Below, one piece after another: positions 63,360 through 64,000 of a stretch of 64,000 bases of DNA; positions within the stretch are counted from its first letter, which is position 1, and every line of letters starts with the position of its first letter. Source of the stretch: Streptomyces zhihengii. GTDB taxonomy: Bacteria > Actinomycetota > Actinomycetes > Streptomycetales > Streptomycetaceae. The stretch is from assembly GCF_016919245.1 (NCBI RefSeq), contig NZ_JAFEJA010000002.1:436501-500500 (forward strand), read 5' to 3'. The notes below the pieces were generated by a model, which had not been told where the DNA came from, made no database searches, and saw only the letters and a list, made by a program, of their open reading frames with translations. Position numbers and translations under genes: made by a program.

Positions 63360-64000
63360 TCAGAAGGCTCGACGGGCCGCCACCGGGAACTCCCGCAGAC
63401 CGCGGATGATGAACGAGTCGCCGCGTCGGACCGGACCCGCCCGGCGCAGCTCCGGCATCCGCGTGGCCAGCGTCGCGAACGCGACCTCCGCCTCCAGCTT
63501 CGCCAGCGACGCACCCATGCAGTAGTGGATGCCCGCCGAGAACGCCAGCGTGTCGGCGCCGATGGTCCGCGTGATGTCGAACCGGTTCGGGTCGGGGAAG
63601 ACCTGGGGATCGCGGTTGGCCCCGCCCGCCATGATCGCCAGTTCGGCGTCGACGGGCAGCGTCCAGCCCGCGATCTCGATCCGCTCGTGCGCGATGCGCC
63701 GGTACGTCTGCACCGACGGGTCGAAGCGCAGGGTCTCCTCGGCCGCGCCGGCCGCGAGTTCCGGCCGCTCGACGAGGAGCCGCCACTGCTCCGGGTGGGT
63801 CAGCAGCGCCAGCACGCCGTTGCCGATGAGATTGACGGTGGTCTCGCTGCCGGCCAGGGGCACGAAGGTGACCATCGGTACCAGCTCGGCCATGCTCATG
63901 CTGCCCTCGTCGACCAGCGCCAGCAGCCGCGTGATCATGTCGTCCTGCGGATCGGCCTTGCGCTCCGCGACGACGTCGACGAGCAGCTCCGTGATCTCCC
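63360..64000 (-). CDS. cytochrome P450, N-terminus cut by window edge
   Basis: The C-terminal 213 or so residues are present. I-helix LAGSETTVNLIGNG, ExxR in AEETLRFDPS, and heme loop FSAGIHYCMGASLAKLE with the Cys ligand are visible. It is soluble bacterial CYP type, probably a tailoring hydroxylase or epoxidase for the product of the neighbouring cluster. The frame stays open to the end of the window. It lies 288 bp upstream of the thioesterase on the same strand. Confidence 0.93.
   Translation of the reverse strand, partial: EITELLVDVVAERKADPQDDMITRLLALVDEGSMSMAELVPMVTFVPLAGSETTVNLIGNGVLALLTHPEQWRLLVERPELAAGAAEETLRFDPSVQTYRRIAHERIEIAGWTLPVDAELAIMAGGANRDPQVFPDPNRFDITRTIGADTLAFSAGIHYCMGASLAKLEAEVAFATLATRMPELRRAGPVRRGDSFIIRGLREFPVAARRAF

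Overview
The window is very high-GC DNA with strong third-position GC bias, GTG/TTG starts, rare TTA codons, a subtilisin-inhibitor protein, Tat lipoproteins and LAL-type LuxR regulators. All of this points to a Streptomyces-type actinomycete chromosome. No insertion sequence, integrase, prophage, CRISPR array or rRNA is visible. One tRNA gene is present, a selenocysteine tRNA.

Layout. (A) 1-11741: a sialic-acid-type scavenging locus. It holds a ROK sugar kinase (cut by the left edge), an N-acetylneuraminate lyase/DHDPS-family aldolase, two FCD-type GntR regulators, a secreted sialidase, an acetyl-esterase and a Dpp-like ABC importer whose third gene fuses permease and ATPase. Three promoters share one GntR-like box. 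(B) 11742-24790: mostly core genes. These are a subtilisin-inhibitor-like protein, a CtaG-like protein with a 52-aa partner, pfkA, gatD/murT, a peptide deformylase, a TetR/acyl-CoA dehydrogenase pair, glutathione peroxidase, tesB, a Ski2-like helicase and a YdjM-like membrane protein. (C) 24830-34720: a heterodimeric ABC exporter with one consensus and one dead ATP site, a MarR regulator divergent from a second ABC exporter, a 19-codon peptide gene, a short MltG-like protein, a flavin monooxygenase and a YjbQ protein. (D) 35018-44955: a secreted GH92 mannosidase behind tandem palindromic operators, then a cell-envelope island. The island holds an unknown protein, MauE, MauD, a Tat-exported Cys-rich protein with two peptidoglycan-binding domains, two small membrane ORFs, a Zn D,D-carboxypeptidase with a TTA codon, and a DUF1906 protein with peptidoglycan-binding repeats. 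(E) 45085-49393: the selenocysteine machinery (selD divergent from tRNA-Sec, selA, selB). (F) 49406-57072: metallophosphoesterases, an EF-hand protein, and an operon of an MfnB-type furan synthase, aldehyde dehydrogenase, alcohol dehydrogenase and SAM methyltransferase. A 30-bp (10-codon) repeat array lies between the first two operon genes. (G) 57357-64000: two convergent LAL regulators, a type II thioesterase and a P450 cut by the right edge. This looks like the regulatory margin of a polyketide or NRPS cluster.

The two most promising undescribed systems are the MfnB furan operon (50845-55290), with its decapeptide-repeat junction lacking a normal start codon, and the MauE/MauD plus Cys-rich peptidoglycan-binding cassette (38601-42145). 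Assignments come from reading translated motifs and context. No database search was run.
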